Assembly (NCBI GenBank): GCA_034440575.1
Contig: JAOTOL010001563.1
Location: 518,001 to 582,000, forward strand
Direction: 5' to 3'
DNA length: 64,000 bases
Source: Imbricaverruca yamaguchii
Lineage: Eukaryota; Arthropoda; Thecostraca; Neoverrucidae
In this document: piece after piece, positions 37,573 to 48,640 of the stretch
How positions within the stretch are numbered: position 1 is the stretch's first letter
Layout of the letters: each line of letters begins with the position of its first letter
Translations under genes and position numbers: made by a program
The notes under the pieces: model-generated
Seen by the model: only the letters and a program-made list of their open reading frames with translations
Told to the model about the DNA's origin: nothing
Databases searched by the model: none

Positions 37573-37898
37573 TCACAGCCGCGAGCGCTCCTCGTCGTCG
37601 CACACCGACTGGTCCATGCTAACGGCCGTGAAGTTCTTGTGGCCGGCGGCGTCCTCGGCCGCCTCGTCCACCGACGCCGGCTTCGAGTTCTGGTTGGCCG
37701 GGTGGCCGCTTGGAGCCGCCTCCGTCGCGGCCGCCTCCAGACAGATGGCGACATCGTCGGTCGGCGGCTCGGCAAAATGTCGCCGCAGCGAGGCGCGCAG
37801 CGAGCTGAGGCCGGTGCGGAACGAGCTGGTGAGCGAGCTGCGCCGCGGGCGGAACTCCTGCAGCTCGAACGAGGTCGGCGGTCCGGAGCTGTTTACTT
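37573..37898 (-). CDS. Na+/H+ exchanger tail, terminal exon
   Basis: Read on the minus strand: acceptor gtggcag|AAGTA, two bases complete Glu from the previous exon, then 107 sense codons and a stop at 37575-37573. It begins EVNSSGPPTSFELQEF, has a Ser/Arg-rich stretch (RPRRSSLTSSFRTGL, a likely phosphorylation-type region) and ends SMDQSVCDDEERSRL. No membrane segment is present, which fits the cytosolic C-terminus of an exchanger. Immediately upstream of the acceptor is a short ggtca microsatellite (37914-37930). The terminal exon is weakly conserved in this family, so its assignment rests on phase and splice signals. Confidence 0.7.
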
Positions 37899-37945
37899 CT
37901 GCCACTGGGGTCAGGTCAGGTCAGGTCATGTCAGCTCAAGTCACC

Positions 37946-38519
37946 TTCTGTCTGGCCATCTTGCCACACCAGGTCGATCATGCTAGTCTTTAAACCCTGA
38001 CTGATCTAAACACGTGATTATGACCACCAGACAATGATAAACTATGGCGCATTCGGACAGCTAACTTCAGGCAGTAGCTTTGTGACAGCCAACTCAGAGC
38101 ACAACAAAAACAGCAACTGAAGTACACTGCATCAGTCTCCACAATCGTAATGGACAGACAAACAACATTATGGTAAAGTCACGTGCTTTCAAAGTGGCGG
38201 TACGACTGCCTATCACCTTTCAGACAGCCTTCGAAAGACCAGGAGAGCATCGACGCAAAAGTATCCGTACTGAAGTTTGCTCGAGATTATGTTCAAGGCA
38301 GTCGCAAAGTTCTCACATGTACTGAGTGCACGCAGCTATGCAACTTATCTTCATCATTGCCAACCCGTACGCGAACCACAAGACGACTTGTATTCATTTC
38401 TATTTGCCGCCCAGGGGGCTGGAAGTACTCGGCCTCTTCGTACACAGATACCGGAGATGCACCACTGTATCAATGCTAATGGCGATCAGGACTCACCGAA
38501 TGGCAAGATACTCACATTG
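37946..38519 (-). other. Exchanger gene intron, unique part
   Basis: Intron between 38963 and 37898. No further exon found in this part; short ORFs only. Confidence 0.4.
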
Positions 38520-38962
38520 ACTCAACAACGACTCACACTGACCCGACAGAGGCCCACACTGACCCAACAGAGGCCCACACTGATCCGACAGAGGTCCACA
38601 CTGACCCGACAGAGGCACATACTGACCCGACAGAGGCCCACACTGACCAAAGAGAGGTTCACACTGACTCGACAGAGGCCCACACTTACCCGACAGAGGC
38701 TCACACTGACCCGACAGAGGCTCACACTGACCCGACAGAGGCCCACACTGACCCGACAGAGGCCCACACTGACCCGACAGAGGCCCACACTGACCCGACA
38801 GAGGCACACACTGACCCGACAGAGGCCCACACTGACCCGACAGAGGCCCACAGTGATCCGACAGAGGCTCACACTGACCCGACAGAGGCTCACGCTGACC
38901 CGACAGAGGCTCACACTGGCTCGACAGAGGCCCACACTGACCCGACAGAGGCTCATACTGAC
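38520..38962. repeat. 21-bp minisatellite starting at an exchanger donor site
   Basis: About 21 units; the minus strand reads GTCAGTGTGGGCCTCTGTCGG. The exon junction is CTGGCGG|GTCAGTATGAGCC, so every unit repeats the donor CGG|GTCAGT. 21 bp is seven codons and the exon's frame stays open through the array as heptads of the CGPLSGQ type. Confidence 0.9.
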
Positions 38963-39124
38963 CCGCCAGCGACTCGGGTGGTGAGGCGTAGTTGGTGTAA
39001 TCCTCATTGGAGATCCAGGCCGGAGCGCTAGTGTTGTGCCACTTGAGCGGCCGGTGGCAGACCAGCACCTCGTCGTTCCTCTTCCAGGGTAGCACGCTCT
39101 CAGTCTCCGTAATGTGGTTCGTCC
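38963..39124 (-). CDS. Na+/H+ exchanger tail, exon 6 of the visible set
   Basis: Minus strand: acceptor tgtcgccag, donor CGG|GTCAGT. It enters with two bases (completing Gly) and leaves with one, agreeing with both neighbours. Text includes HITETESVLPWKRNDE and APAWISNEDYTNYASPP. The ESVLPWKR and PAW...YSSP-like motifs recall the distal tail of arthropod plasma-membrane exchangers. That is recollection of family style, not an alignment. The donor side is a 21-bp minisatellite copying the junction. Confidence 0.75.
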
Positions 39125-40044
39125 CTGGCGACAGACACACGCAAACGTGGGACGAGTGTGTCACGTATGACACATATTACGTGTCGCCAGCGCCGGCCAG
39201 CCAACAGTAGCCAACGCGTTTTGGGGCCGCAGGCAGCCATAAAACCGCAGCGATAGGCGAAGAATTGGCCTGCGTGTGATCGTCGATCCATTCTGTTTTC
39301 TGCAGAGACCTTCCTCTTTCGATCTCGAAGAAACAAATACGCGCGCGACACTGCAGAAGAATCTTGGGTTCTTTTACGACGCATTCAACCGCTAGATTAT
39401 ATAGCGTCGACAACTTCTCACGCCTATTGGTCGCGGGTGGACTCGGTAAATGCCGTCGGTTTTAAGATTCGAACCCACAATCTTGCGATCAGGAGTCTGA
39501 CGCTCTACCAACTGAGCTACCGGAGTCCCAGCGCGCGACACTGCATGCATTCTGATAGTTGCCACTGTCTGCCGGAATACCACTGGGAGCGGGGGCGGGG
39601 GGCGTGGCCGTCAATACCGGGGCACCACTGCCCGGTGACGCCGGGCGACAACGTGTCATTCACGTGATCATTACGTCATCGGCCGAGTGCCGGTCGAGAA
39701 TACGTCAATGCCAAGTGACCATGGCCATTGTGACGCTGTGAATGTCACCAGTGTCCGCAGCTACCCAGATACTGAATGCTTGTCATGCAGACCTGCGTGA
39801 GAAAAATGGACCTAAATGTCATACTCCGTAGCTCGGCTGCTCCGGTGTTGTCAAATAATGGCACACTAGCCGTTGATACGACAGCGAAAGAGCGCCCATT
39901 ATAGGCTTAATGGCAGGATACTTCACTCGGACAGTCATTCAATTGTGACTTAATTACTACGCACTCTGGCACATCAATGCTCTTCAACCCCCATAGCATC
40001 CACAACGAGGGCGAGTCTCCCACAGTGCTGTGTGGCGCTCTCAC
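39125..40044 (-). other. Exchanger gene intron with SINE
   Basis: Between exons at 40045 and 39124. It contains the SINE at 39356-39530; the rest is unique with no exon seen. Confidence 0.5.
39356..39530 (-). mobile_element. tRNA-derived SINE, copy 2, with clear target duplication
   Basis: Minus strand starts gggactccggtagctcagtt with tRNA-like D-arm and T-arm text (gtgggttcgaat), but the anticodon stem and T-stem do not pair fully, so it is not a working tRNA. The body matches the copy at 22167. It is flanked by an exact 15-bp duplication, gcgcgcgacactgca, at 39341-39355 and 39531-39545, showing target-primed insertion and fairly recent age. Confidence 0.85.
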
Positions 40045-40194
40045 CATCGCCGGACATGGAGCACTTGCGGTCGTCTCGCGCCCGGAACACGATGCCGTCG
40101 GCGTCCTGCAAGTCGACGTCGTTTCCGTCGGGCACAGCGCCGACGCGACGCTCGCGCAACGTCGGCACAGAGTCGATCACGTCATACAGTTCGT
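40045..40194 (-). CDS. Na+/H+ exchanger tail, exon 5 of the visible set
   Basis: Minus strand: acceptor tggtgttgcag, donor GATG|GTGAGAG. It enters with two bases (completing Asp after the previous exon's G) and leaves with one. Text: ELYDVIDSVPTLRERR, then an acidic stretch DGNDVDLQDADGIVF and RARDDRKCSMSGDG. It is a charged, soluble segment with no domain of its own. Both flanks are unique DNA, in contrast to the other exons of this gene. Confidence 0.75.
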
Positions 40195-40567
40195 CTGCAA
40201 CACCAGTGACGTCAAGTTCGAAGGTTCGGACGTGGATGTCTAGATCGACCGTGGGAGGGCGAGACTTCTGGGACTTACAGCCTTATGCATCCACTGCATG
40301 GTAAATGTCGAATCAAGGACCGGCAAAACATCATACGTGTGATCTCGCTGCGTGCTGAGAGCTTGGATTGTGCAACAAGGCCTACGTGGCCCACAGCAAG
40401 GCCCACATAGACACAGTTCTATATCTGAGTAAGTGTTCTACAAAACTTGAACCATGAGCTGAATTCGCCCTCGGTGTTATGATTCAGCACTCACAGTTTT
40501 GCTAGGTTTGCTAGGTGTCGGTCAATGTAATGAAGTTGACACCTGACAACATTTCGGCGGCAGGAGC

Positions 40568-40804
40568 GCCACGGACCTGGCCTGCAGGCCGGCATTGGGT
40601 CTCTTTGTGTGAAATATTTGCAGCACTGCTGTACACTGTAGTCGCCACGGACCTGGCCTGCAGGCCGACATTGGGTCTGTTTGTGTCAAATATTTGCAGC
40701 ACTGCTGTACAGTGTAGCCGCCACGGACCTGGCCTGCAGGCCGGCATTGGGTCTGTTTGTGTGAAATATTTGCAGCACTGCTGTACAGTGTGGCCGCCAC
40801 GTAC
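40568..40804. repeat. 76-bp triplication beginning at an exchanger donor site
   Basis: Three units of 76 bp beginning gccacggacctggcctgcag at 40568, 40644 and 40720. The exon junction at 40805 (minus: GACG|GTACGTGGCGGCC) is a fourth, diverged version of the unit edge (minus: CAGGTCCGTGGCGGC). Confidence 0.85.
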
Positions 40805-40883
40805 CGTCCTTGAGCTTCACCGTCGATCCGTTGGTTTGAACGGCGAACGAGACGTTCTTGCGCGGAGACGGGCCGCTGGCGTT
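40805..40883 (-). CDS. Na+/H+ exchanger tail, exon 4 of the visible set
   Basis: Minus strand: acceptor cctctcggcag, donor GACG|GTACGTGG. Phase 0 in, one base out, agreeing with both neighbours. 26 codons: NASGPSPRKNVSFAVQTNG followed by STVKLKD. The RKNVSFAV core resembles a conserved short motif of the exchanger tail as I recall it. The intron on the 3' side is a 76-bp triplication, and that on the 5' side is a 2.6-kb minisatellite. Confidence 0.75.
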
Positions 40884-41019
40884 CTGCCGAGAGGCGGGTC
40901 AATGTCCGTCAAGTCTGCCGCTTTCCACCGTCCACCGTCCGCAGCACAGTGTACGGGGCTGAACCGTCCACGGCATGCACGCCCCGGCGGGTGGGCGCGG
41001 CCACGTGCAGACCTCGTGC

Positions 41020-43600
41020 CTCCCCCCCCCACACACACACCCACAGTCAGCACGGTCGGGCGGGACGCAACCACCACCACCACCACCCGGGGGCACGACC
41101 AGACCTCGTGTCTCCCCCCCACACACACACACCCACAGTCAGCACTGTCTGGCGGGACGCAACCACCACCACCACCCGGGACCACGTGCAGACCTCGTGC
41201 CTCCCCCACACACACACACCCACAGTCAGCACTGTCTGGCGGGACGCAACCACCACCACCACCCGGGGCCACGACCAGACCTCGTGTCTCCCCCACCCCT
41301 ACCCCCTCACACACACACACCCACAGTCAGCACTGTCTGGCGGGACGCAACCACCACCACCACCCGGGGCCACGTGCAGACCTCGTGCCTCCCCCTCTAC
41401 ACACACACACACCCACAGTCAGCACGGTCGGGCGGGACGCAACCACCACCACCACCACCACCACCCGGGGGCACGACCAGACCTCGTGTCTCCCCCACCC
41501 CTACCCCCTCACACACACACACCCACAGTCAGCACTGTCTGGCGGGACGCAACCACCACCACCACCCGGGGCCACGTGCAGACCTCGTGCCCCGCCCCCC
41601 TACACACACACACCCACAGTCAGCACTGTCTGGCGGGACGCAACCACCACCACCACCCGGGGCCACGTGCAGACCTCGTGCCTCCACCGCGCCCCCACAC
41701 ACACCCACAGTCAGCACTGTCTGGCGGGACGCAACCACCACCACCACCCGGGGCCACGTGCAGACCTCGTGCCCCGCCCCCCTACACACACACACCCACA
41801 GTCAGCACTGTCTGGCGGGACGCAACCACCACCACCACCCGGGGCCACTGCAGACCTCGTGCCCCGCCCCCTCACACACACACCCACAGTCAGCACTGTC
41901 TGGCGGGACGCAACCACCACCACCACCCGGGGCCACGGCAGACCTCGTGCCCCGCCCCCCTACACACACACACACCCACAGTCAGCACTGTCTGGCGGGA
42001 CGCAACCACCACCACCACCCGGGGCCACGACCAGACCTCGTGTCTCCCCCACCCCTACCCCTCACACACACACACCCACAGTCAGCACTGTCTGGCGGGA
42101 CGCAACCACCACCACCACCCGGGGCCACGTGCAGACCTCGTGCCCCCCTACACACACACCCACAGTCGCACTGTCTGGCGGACGCAACCACCACCACCAC
42201 CCGGGGCCACGGCAGACCTCGTGCCCCGCCCCCCTAACACACACACACCCACAGTCAGCACTGTCTGGCGGGACACCACACCACCCGGGGCCACGTGCAG
42301 ACCTCGTGCTTCCCCGCCCCCACACACACCCACAGTCAGCACTGTCTGGCGGGACGCAACCACCACCACCACCCGGGGCCACGTGCAGACCTCGTGCCCC
42401 GCCCCCCCTACACACACACACCCACAGTCAGCACTGTCTGGCGGGACGCAACCACCACCACCACCCGGGGCCACGTGCAGACCTCGTGCCCCGCCCCCCT
42501 ACACACACACACCCACAGTCAGCACTGTCTGGCGGGACGCAACCACCCACCACCCGGGGCCACGTGCAGACCTCGTGCCCCGCCCCCCTACACACACACA
42601 CACCCACAGTCAGCACTGTCTGGCGGGACGCAACCACCACCACCACCCGGGGCCACGACCAGACCTCGTGTCTCCCCACCCCTACCCCTCACACACACAC
42701 ACCCACAGTCAGCACTGTCTGGCGGGACGCAACCACCACCACCACCCGGGGCCACGTGCAGACCTCTCCCCCCTACACACACACACCCACAGTCGCACTG
42801 TCTGGCGGGACGCAACCACCACCACCACCCGGGGCCACGACCAGACCTCGTGTCTCCCACCCCTACCCCCACACACACACCCACAGTCAGCACTGTCTGG
42901 CGGGACGCAACCACCACCACCACCCGGGGGCACGACCAGACCTCGTGTCTCCCCACCCCTACCCCTCACACACACACACCCACAGTCAGCACTGTCTGGC
43001 GGGACGCAACCACCACCACCACCCGGGGCCACGACCAAACCTCGTGTCTCCCCACCCCTACCCCCTCACACACACACACCCACAGTCAGCACTGTCTGGC
43101 GGGACGCAACCACCACCACCACCCGGGGCCACGCGACCTCGTGCCCCCCCCTCCACACACACACCCACAGTCAGCACTGTCTGGCCGGACGCAACCACCA
43201 CCACCACCCGGGGCCACGACCAGACCTCGTGCCCCCCCCCCTCACACACACACCCACAGTCAGCACTGTCTGGCGGGACGCAACCACCACCACCACCCGG
43301 GGCCACGTGCAGACCTTCGTGCCTCCCCCCCCACACACACACACCCACAGTCAGCACTGTCTGGCGGGACGCAACCACCACCACCACCCGGGGCCACGTG
43401 CAGACCTCGTGCCCCGCCCCCCCCCCCCCCCGCCCGCGACTCGTGCCCCCCCCCACACACACATACCCACAGTCAGCACGGTCGGGCGGGACGCAACCAC
43501 CACCACCACCCGGGGCCACGTGCAGACCTCGTGCCCCCCACACACACACATACCCACAGTCATCACTGTCTGGCGGGACGCAAACCACCACCCCCGCCAC
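41020..43600. repeat. ~92-bp minisatellite, about 28 units, E-box rich
   Basis: Each unit contains cagtcagcactgtctggcgg, (cca)n, 'cccggggccacgtgcagacc' or 'ccacgaccagacctcgtg', a C-run and (ca)n. About 16 units carry CACGTG. All three plus-strand frames are open for hundreds of codons because the unit is nearly stop-free, so the long ORFs here (up to 1129 codons) are artefacts. A variant with 'caaccagcacgggaggacag' continues to about 43815. Confidence 0.9.
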
Positions 43601-43815
43601 GTCACCTCTGCCCCGCCCCCACCACCACCACCACCACCCGGGACCACGTGCAGACCTCGTGCCCCGCACACACCCACAACCAGCACGGGAGGACAGGAAG
43701 CAGCCACCACCACCACCACCACCCGGGGCCACGTGCAGACCTCGTGCCTCCACCGCGCCCCCACACACACCCACAACCAGCACGGGAGGACAGGAAGCAG
43801 CCACCACCACCCCGG

Positions 43816-44479
43816 GGCCACACGTCGTTCGCCACACGAACACTGAACCGAACACGAACATGAGGGAGCGTTACGAAGCCGGCTGGACGGCCGCTCTGTT
43901 CTGAACTCCTACCACGTAACAGCGTGCTGTGTTGTCGTGGAGATGCTCGATAGACACCAATAGCTGAACAGGTTTCATTTAGTGGGACTGGGCATGGCGT
44001 AGACCTTGACACACGCGCTCACACGGTGAGCGGGCTCGCTTGGCTTCCAGTTGAGACCACAATCTCCGGCCACACTGCACGTCACACTGTTCAGACTGCA
44101 GTTCGTCCGTGTGTCTTACGTCCAGTGCTCAAACAGCAGGCGATTACCTCATATTGAGAGGCACGTATAGCACCAGCGTTTGAAGCATCGTCTCAGTTTC
44201 AGAGGGTTTCAGTGTTCGAGTCATCGGTCTAGCTCCAAGAGGGTTTCAGTTTTTAAGTCATCGGTCTAGGTCCCAGACGGTTTGAGTGTTTGAGGCATCA
44301 GCCCAGTTCCCATAGGGTTTGAAGTATCTTCGATCGTGCAACGTTTGTTTTTACAATGGGCAGCAAATTACAACGGGCAGTAAAGCAGCGCCGGCTGTGC
44401 TCATACGTTTCATCCACGGTTTTGAGGAAGTGGCGATAAATAGTGTCACAATGGAGTCTGATTTCTTGTGCTGCTACAT
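43816..44479 (-). other. Exchanger gene intron, unique part
   Basis: Includes loose repetition of 'gtttcagtgtttgag.catcggtc' near 44205-44300. No exon seen. Confidence 0.4.
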
Positions 44480-45345
44480 CGCTCAACCAGTGCGAATTTG
44501 GAAACACCAACGCACAAAATTATCAGAATTCATCATTCAACTAATCAGTCTACACAGCACTATCAAGTTCACCTTGGATGCACACACAAGCAGAAATCAA
44601 TCCTTTTTTCGACACCCTGATTACTGTGGAATTTATCTGCAAATATATGACTGAACTGTACAAAAACCAAACCATCGAGGCATCCTACTTCGTCACTCAT
44701 CAACGCATCCGATGACCACTAAAAAAAATGTTTTTGGATCCGAATATACACGGGGGCCAGCCTGTCGTTAGACGAGGCTGCAACCACGAGGTCAACCAAA
44801 AGGATCGATCGACCTTTTGAACAGGACGGATATCCATCATATCTTCTACATCGACTGATACGAGAAGCTCCCCGACCAATAGACCATAGGAACATCGAAA
44901 GCCGACGAATGCGCCCAGAACACCCAAATATAGCTACATCTTGAAGAAATCCACATGTAGATGGATTTCTGGCTGTTATATATCGACAAAAAAAAAACTC
45001 AGCAAAAATCAACTCCCATCAGATCTTCAAATTCATGCGTGTGTATCGCCTGGGCGAGCTCCGCAACCATCAAAAGCTTAATGGTTTCGATATCTCCCAT
45101 CCACAATGTCCTGCGAGAACTCGGCGTTGTCCCGCGTGTTTGGTCGTAGTAGGTGGCAAGTGTCACCTATCTGGACTGGTGTACCGGAAGAATTGCAATA
45201 TTTGTCCCGACATCGGCCGAGAGTCAACTATAGTGGCGAGACGGCTCGTCCCGTTCTCTTACATTCCAATGAGCACACACGCGATGCCAAAACAAATAGG
45301 AAGTTTGACATACCGATGGGAGAACATTAAAACACACAAAAGCAC
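44480..45345 (+). pseudogene. Penelope-like element remnant with GIY-YIG endonuclease text
   Basis: Plus-strand ORF 44319-44654 ends with SEFIIQLISLHSTIKFTLD, which recalls the reverse-transcriptase end of Penelope-like elements. Further on (45035-45330, two frames) are CPACLVVVGGKCHLSGLVY and KNCNICPD, then after a frameshift YSGETARPVLLHSNEHTRDA. That is the pattern of a GIY-YIG nuclease domain (a Y-x-GE-x-RP-x...EH core). Stops and frameshifts show it is dead. It lies antisense in an intron of the exchanger gene. Confidence 0.55.
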
Positions 45346-46379
45346 CCTGAACAAAAAATCAGATTCAATGCACATTTGCGAGTTTATATATAGGGTAAAT
45401 AGGAACTATTCGCTCTGGCAATTGGTTAGATGAACAAGTTTTGCGCATCGTCATAGTAAACGGTATTTTGTTTGCTTTTTATGTTCATGGTAGTGCTCTG
45501 GTGTAACATTCACGTGTGTGGATATACACTGGCGATTTTTGCAATGCGTCGTATAATGCCCTATGTTTGGATGTATGCCATCATGGGATGCACTCGAAGT
45601 ATAGTAAGCGTAATCAAACTTCTGAGTCATTGTAAGGAGTGTCATTTTAAAAGTGCATGCTGGGTTTGAAACATCGGCTCGGTTCCCGGAGGGTCACCAC
45701 ATATGGTGCGATATCACAGCGATAGCGTCACATCACAATTAGAAATCTTAGAACGAAGTGGGTCACCTCGTCTGCGACAACACATTATCGGTGAGAGCAA
45801 AACTGAACATACCAATCGTAGGAGTGTGATAGCAGAGGTTAGCCAACGTTCGGCGACTTCGCTTCTCCTGGATTGGAGTGAACCCCAGTGGCTGGGCGGT
45901 GGGTTCAAGCGTCCAGGCGAGTTCAAGCAAGGGCATGTGATTGGACTGAGTATATCAGATCGAGCGGCCATAGCACAGCACGGATCAGGCAGGATTTCAA
46001 CAAACTACTGCACACGATCCAGGCTATCCTTTTCGGAAGATGGTTAGTTATTCGGGCGCATCGACTGCTTCGGCAATACAGCGCCCATCCTTTTCGGAAG
46101 CTACAATGCTACAATGCACACACCGCTGAATATCATTAATGTATCACATGTGTGGTCATATTAGGACGACCATTATTTCGAAGCCCAATGATAAATCGGG
46201 CATGGGCCAGAGGTTAAAACCGGTCATACTGAACCCAAAGCACATGAAAGGTATTGAAAAGCATATAACACTTCAATTATCATATAAGCACTATATATAT
46301 AAGCATTATCATATAAGCACTATATCATATAAGCATATAACACCATATATAACACTTCATTCATCACGTTCCAACCAAG
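45346..46379. other. Intronic sequence upstream of the non-LTR element
   Basis: No exon found. It holds a copy of the short dispersed motif (46041-46090) and an AT-rich 'catataagcactatatat' stretch at 46260-46350. Confidence 0.4.
46041..46090 (+). repeat. Short dispersed motif, copy 3
   Basis: Reads ggttagttattcgggcgcat, cgactgcttcggcaataca, gcgcccat. Its left part lacks the 'ggcttag' link seen in other copies. Confidence 0.55.
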
Positions 46380-48205
46380 AGAAAGAGTTGTTCGCTGACG
46401 ACCAAAACCGGCATTTTTCTTCAACTGGCAAGTGCGTGGCTGCTGCTTTGCATTCTTTAGGGGATTTAGGCCCAAATACAATGCATCAACCTCGCCCTCC
46501 GCGCGTTGTTAGCTCAGCATTCAAGCTGAAGCCCGCCACTCTTCCAGAACTCTCTCATGCCCTGCGTGATTTAAATCCTACCAGTGCTCGTGGTACCGAC
46601 AATGTGTCCCTGAAATTGCTCAATATGTCGTTTCCTTCGGTGTGTGTTCATATTTTGCACATAATCAACTTCAGTTTATCGTCATGTACTTTTCCGGAAC
46701 TGTGGAAGTTGGCTGAAATCGTACCAATCTTCAAGAAAGGCTGCCCTGACGACCCCAAGTGTTATAGGCCCATCTCGATCTTGAGTAATGTGTCAAAACT
46801 GTGCGAGAAGATAGTAGTCAACCAGCTCACTGCGTATCTCCACAGAAATTGTCTTCTTAACAACTCGCAACATGCCTATCGGCCACTTCACTCTACTGAA
46901 ACTGCCCTTGCTGATGTAGTAGCTTATATTACAAATTGCATCGAAAGGCGACGCGTTTGTCTGCTCGCATCAGTATATTTGTCTAGTGCCTTCGATTGTG
47001 TGTCTCATAGCCGACTCTTAACCAAATTAGAGTGGTACGGCATCGACAGCTCTTGGTTTAGATCTTACCTTTCAAATCGCAGACAGGTAGTTAGGCCCGG
47101 AAAACTTGCATGCAACGTATCCTGTGGTGTTCCACAAGAAAGTTTGTGCGGTCCAATTTTGTTTTTGTTGTACACAAATGATCTTCTCTCGCACATAGGT
47201 GATGTCTTTAAAGTCGTTGCTTACGCTGACGACACACAGGCAATGTTGTCATCGAAATTGGAGGACATAATGTATGCAAAACGTCGTCTCGAATCGTGCT
47301 TGGAAACTATGAGCTCGTGGTACCATGTAAATCTTCTCAAGTTCAACCCATCTAAAACGCAATTTGTGATTTTTGGTTCTCGCCAGATGATCGCGCGGCT
47401 ACCTAGCATCAACCTCTCTGTTCTTGGATCGGATATTTCACGTGTCTCATCTATCAAGAACTTGGGCGTGACCATGGACGAATCGTTAACATGGAGTGAA
47501 CAAATTGGCGATATTGCTAAGAAATGTAACCGCATTATCTTTCCTCTAGCCAAGCATGTACGTTCTCTTACTGAAGAAACGCTGTCGAAGTTAGTGCTTG
47601 CACTGGTTTTCCCCCATGTAATGTACTGTTGCTCAATCTGGTCTGCTGCATGTGACACCGAACGCGCGCGAATCCAAAAAGTCATAATGAGGGCGGCTAG
47701 GATCATAACTGGGACCTCTCGCTATGGCCATATATCGCATGTTATCGAGCGGTTGGGCTGGCCTAGCTTTCAGCGCTTTGTCGACATTAGGGATTGCTCA
47801 CTGGTTCATCTTGCAGTGCATCACTCGGGAACACCTAAAACCCTGCGTGATCTTGTGACATTGAGAAGTGATGTCAGCTCCCGATCTACGCGATCAACAC
47901 CGTTTTCAGTAGAGCGCCCACGCCTGAAAACTTCTTTTGCGCAACGCTCTTTTATGTACCGTGCTGCAGTTCTTTGGAACAGTCTCCCCGAGGAAGTTAA
48001 GGCCGAGAATATGCGACGGGCTTTTAAGTTTAAGCTGAAGGAGGCGCTGAGAAGAGCTGTACGTGAGAATGTTTAAGTATTGTATGCGTGTGTTTCTTAA
48101 TGTTTCAGCAGCCTCCTGTCCCACCCCATTTTTTTTTAGCGTTTTTGACATTTGATGCTGAGTGTCTCTTGGTACCAATACAAGGAATACAATACAATAC
48201 AATTA
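46380..48205 (+). pseudogene. 5'-truncated non-LTR retrotransposon with defective reverse transcriptase
   Basis: One long open frame (46139-48076) covers most of a reverse transcriptase: PIFKKG, YRPISILSNVSKL, AYRPLHSTETAL, a GVPQESLCGPILF motif, YADDTQAM and a C-terminal RAAVLWNSLPEE. The catalytic Asp of motif A is replaced: the codon at 46976-46978 gives Tyr in SVYLSSAFDC, where the family has an Asp. GVPQG is GVPQE. No endonuclease or ORF1 precedes it. The 3' end has a taca-type tail (aatacaatacaatacaat). It is a CR1/jockey-like element, probably inactive, antisense in an exchanger intron. Confidence 0.85.
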
Positions 48206-48511
48206 AAATAATTATTAAAATATCCCATAATCAACCCTCATGTCGCATCTCTTATACCCTCCTCCGAGTGTACAATCCCAAACCCAACAATTCACTTGAA
48301 TAATCACTCTCGTTAACAACTTTCATTCAAATATTCCCACCCGTTGCCACCAGTCATCCGAACATCCCTCTCGCTTCCACAAATATCCCTCTCGCTTCCA
48401 CAATGCATGCGAATATTCATCCCGTCATACGTCAGAATAATAGCTTCCATTGCCACCTGCCACATTGATCTAACGTCTAGCATGCCTGACCAGTGCTCTA
48501 TGTCCACTCAC
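48206..48511 (-). other. Exchanger gene intron between non-LTR element and exon
   Basis: Short unique stretch with no further coding text; 'ccctctcgcttccacaatat' is repeated two or three times at 48360-48410. Confidence 0.4.
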
Positions 48512-48640
48512 CCGCTGCCGCTTGCGCCGGTACATGTCTATCATGCGCTGTTTCATGTAGCGCTGCATGGTGTGGTTGACAGGCCGGGTATGCATATCTT
48601 CATCACAGACAGCGTGACGCGAGTAGCTCCAGCGCCTCCT
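48512..48640 (-). CDS. Na+/H+ exchanger tail, exon 3 of the visible set
   Basis: Minus strand: acceptor gtgtgaccag, donor CGG|GTGAGT, phase 0 at both ends, 43 codons. It begins RRRWSYSRHAVCDEDMHTRP, continues VNHTMQRYMKQRMIDMYRR and ends KRQR. The basic, helix-prone character fits the region of exchanger tails that binds regulators, and the YSRHAV and MQRYMK words resemble arthropod exchangers as I recall them. The intron side before the acceptor is an 11-bp repeat (48641-49010) whose units resemble the acceptor text. Confidence 0.75.

Noticed and set aside
39463..39530. tRNA gene on the minus strand
   Set aside because: The anticodon stem and T-stem do not pair, and the sequence continues into a body shared with a second copy and is flanked by a target duplication. 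It is a SINE head.
40515..43904. 1129-codon plus-strand ORF, with 965- and 522-codon companions
   Set aside because: All frames are open because the ~92-bp repeat unit has few stops. The product is Pro/Thr/His repeat text with no domain, and exchanger exons flank it on the other strand.
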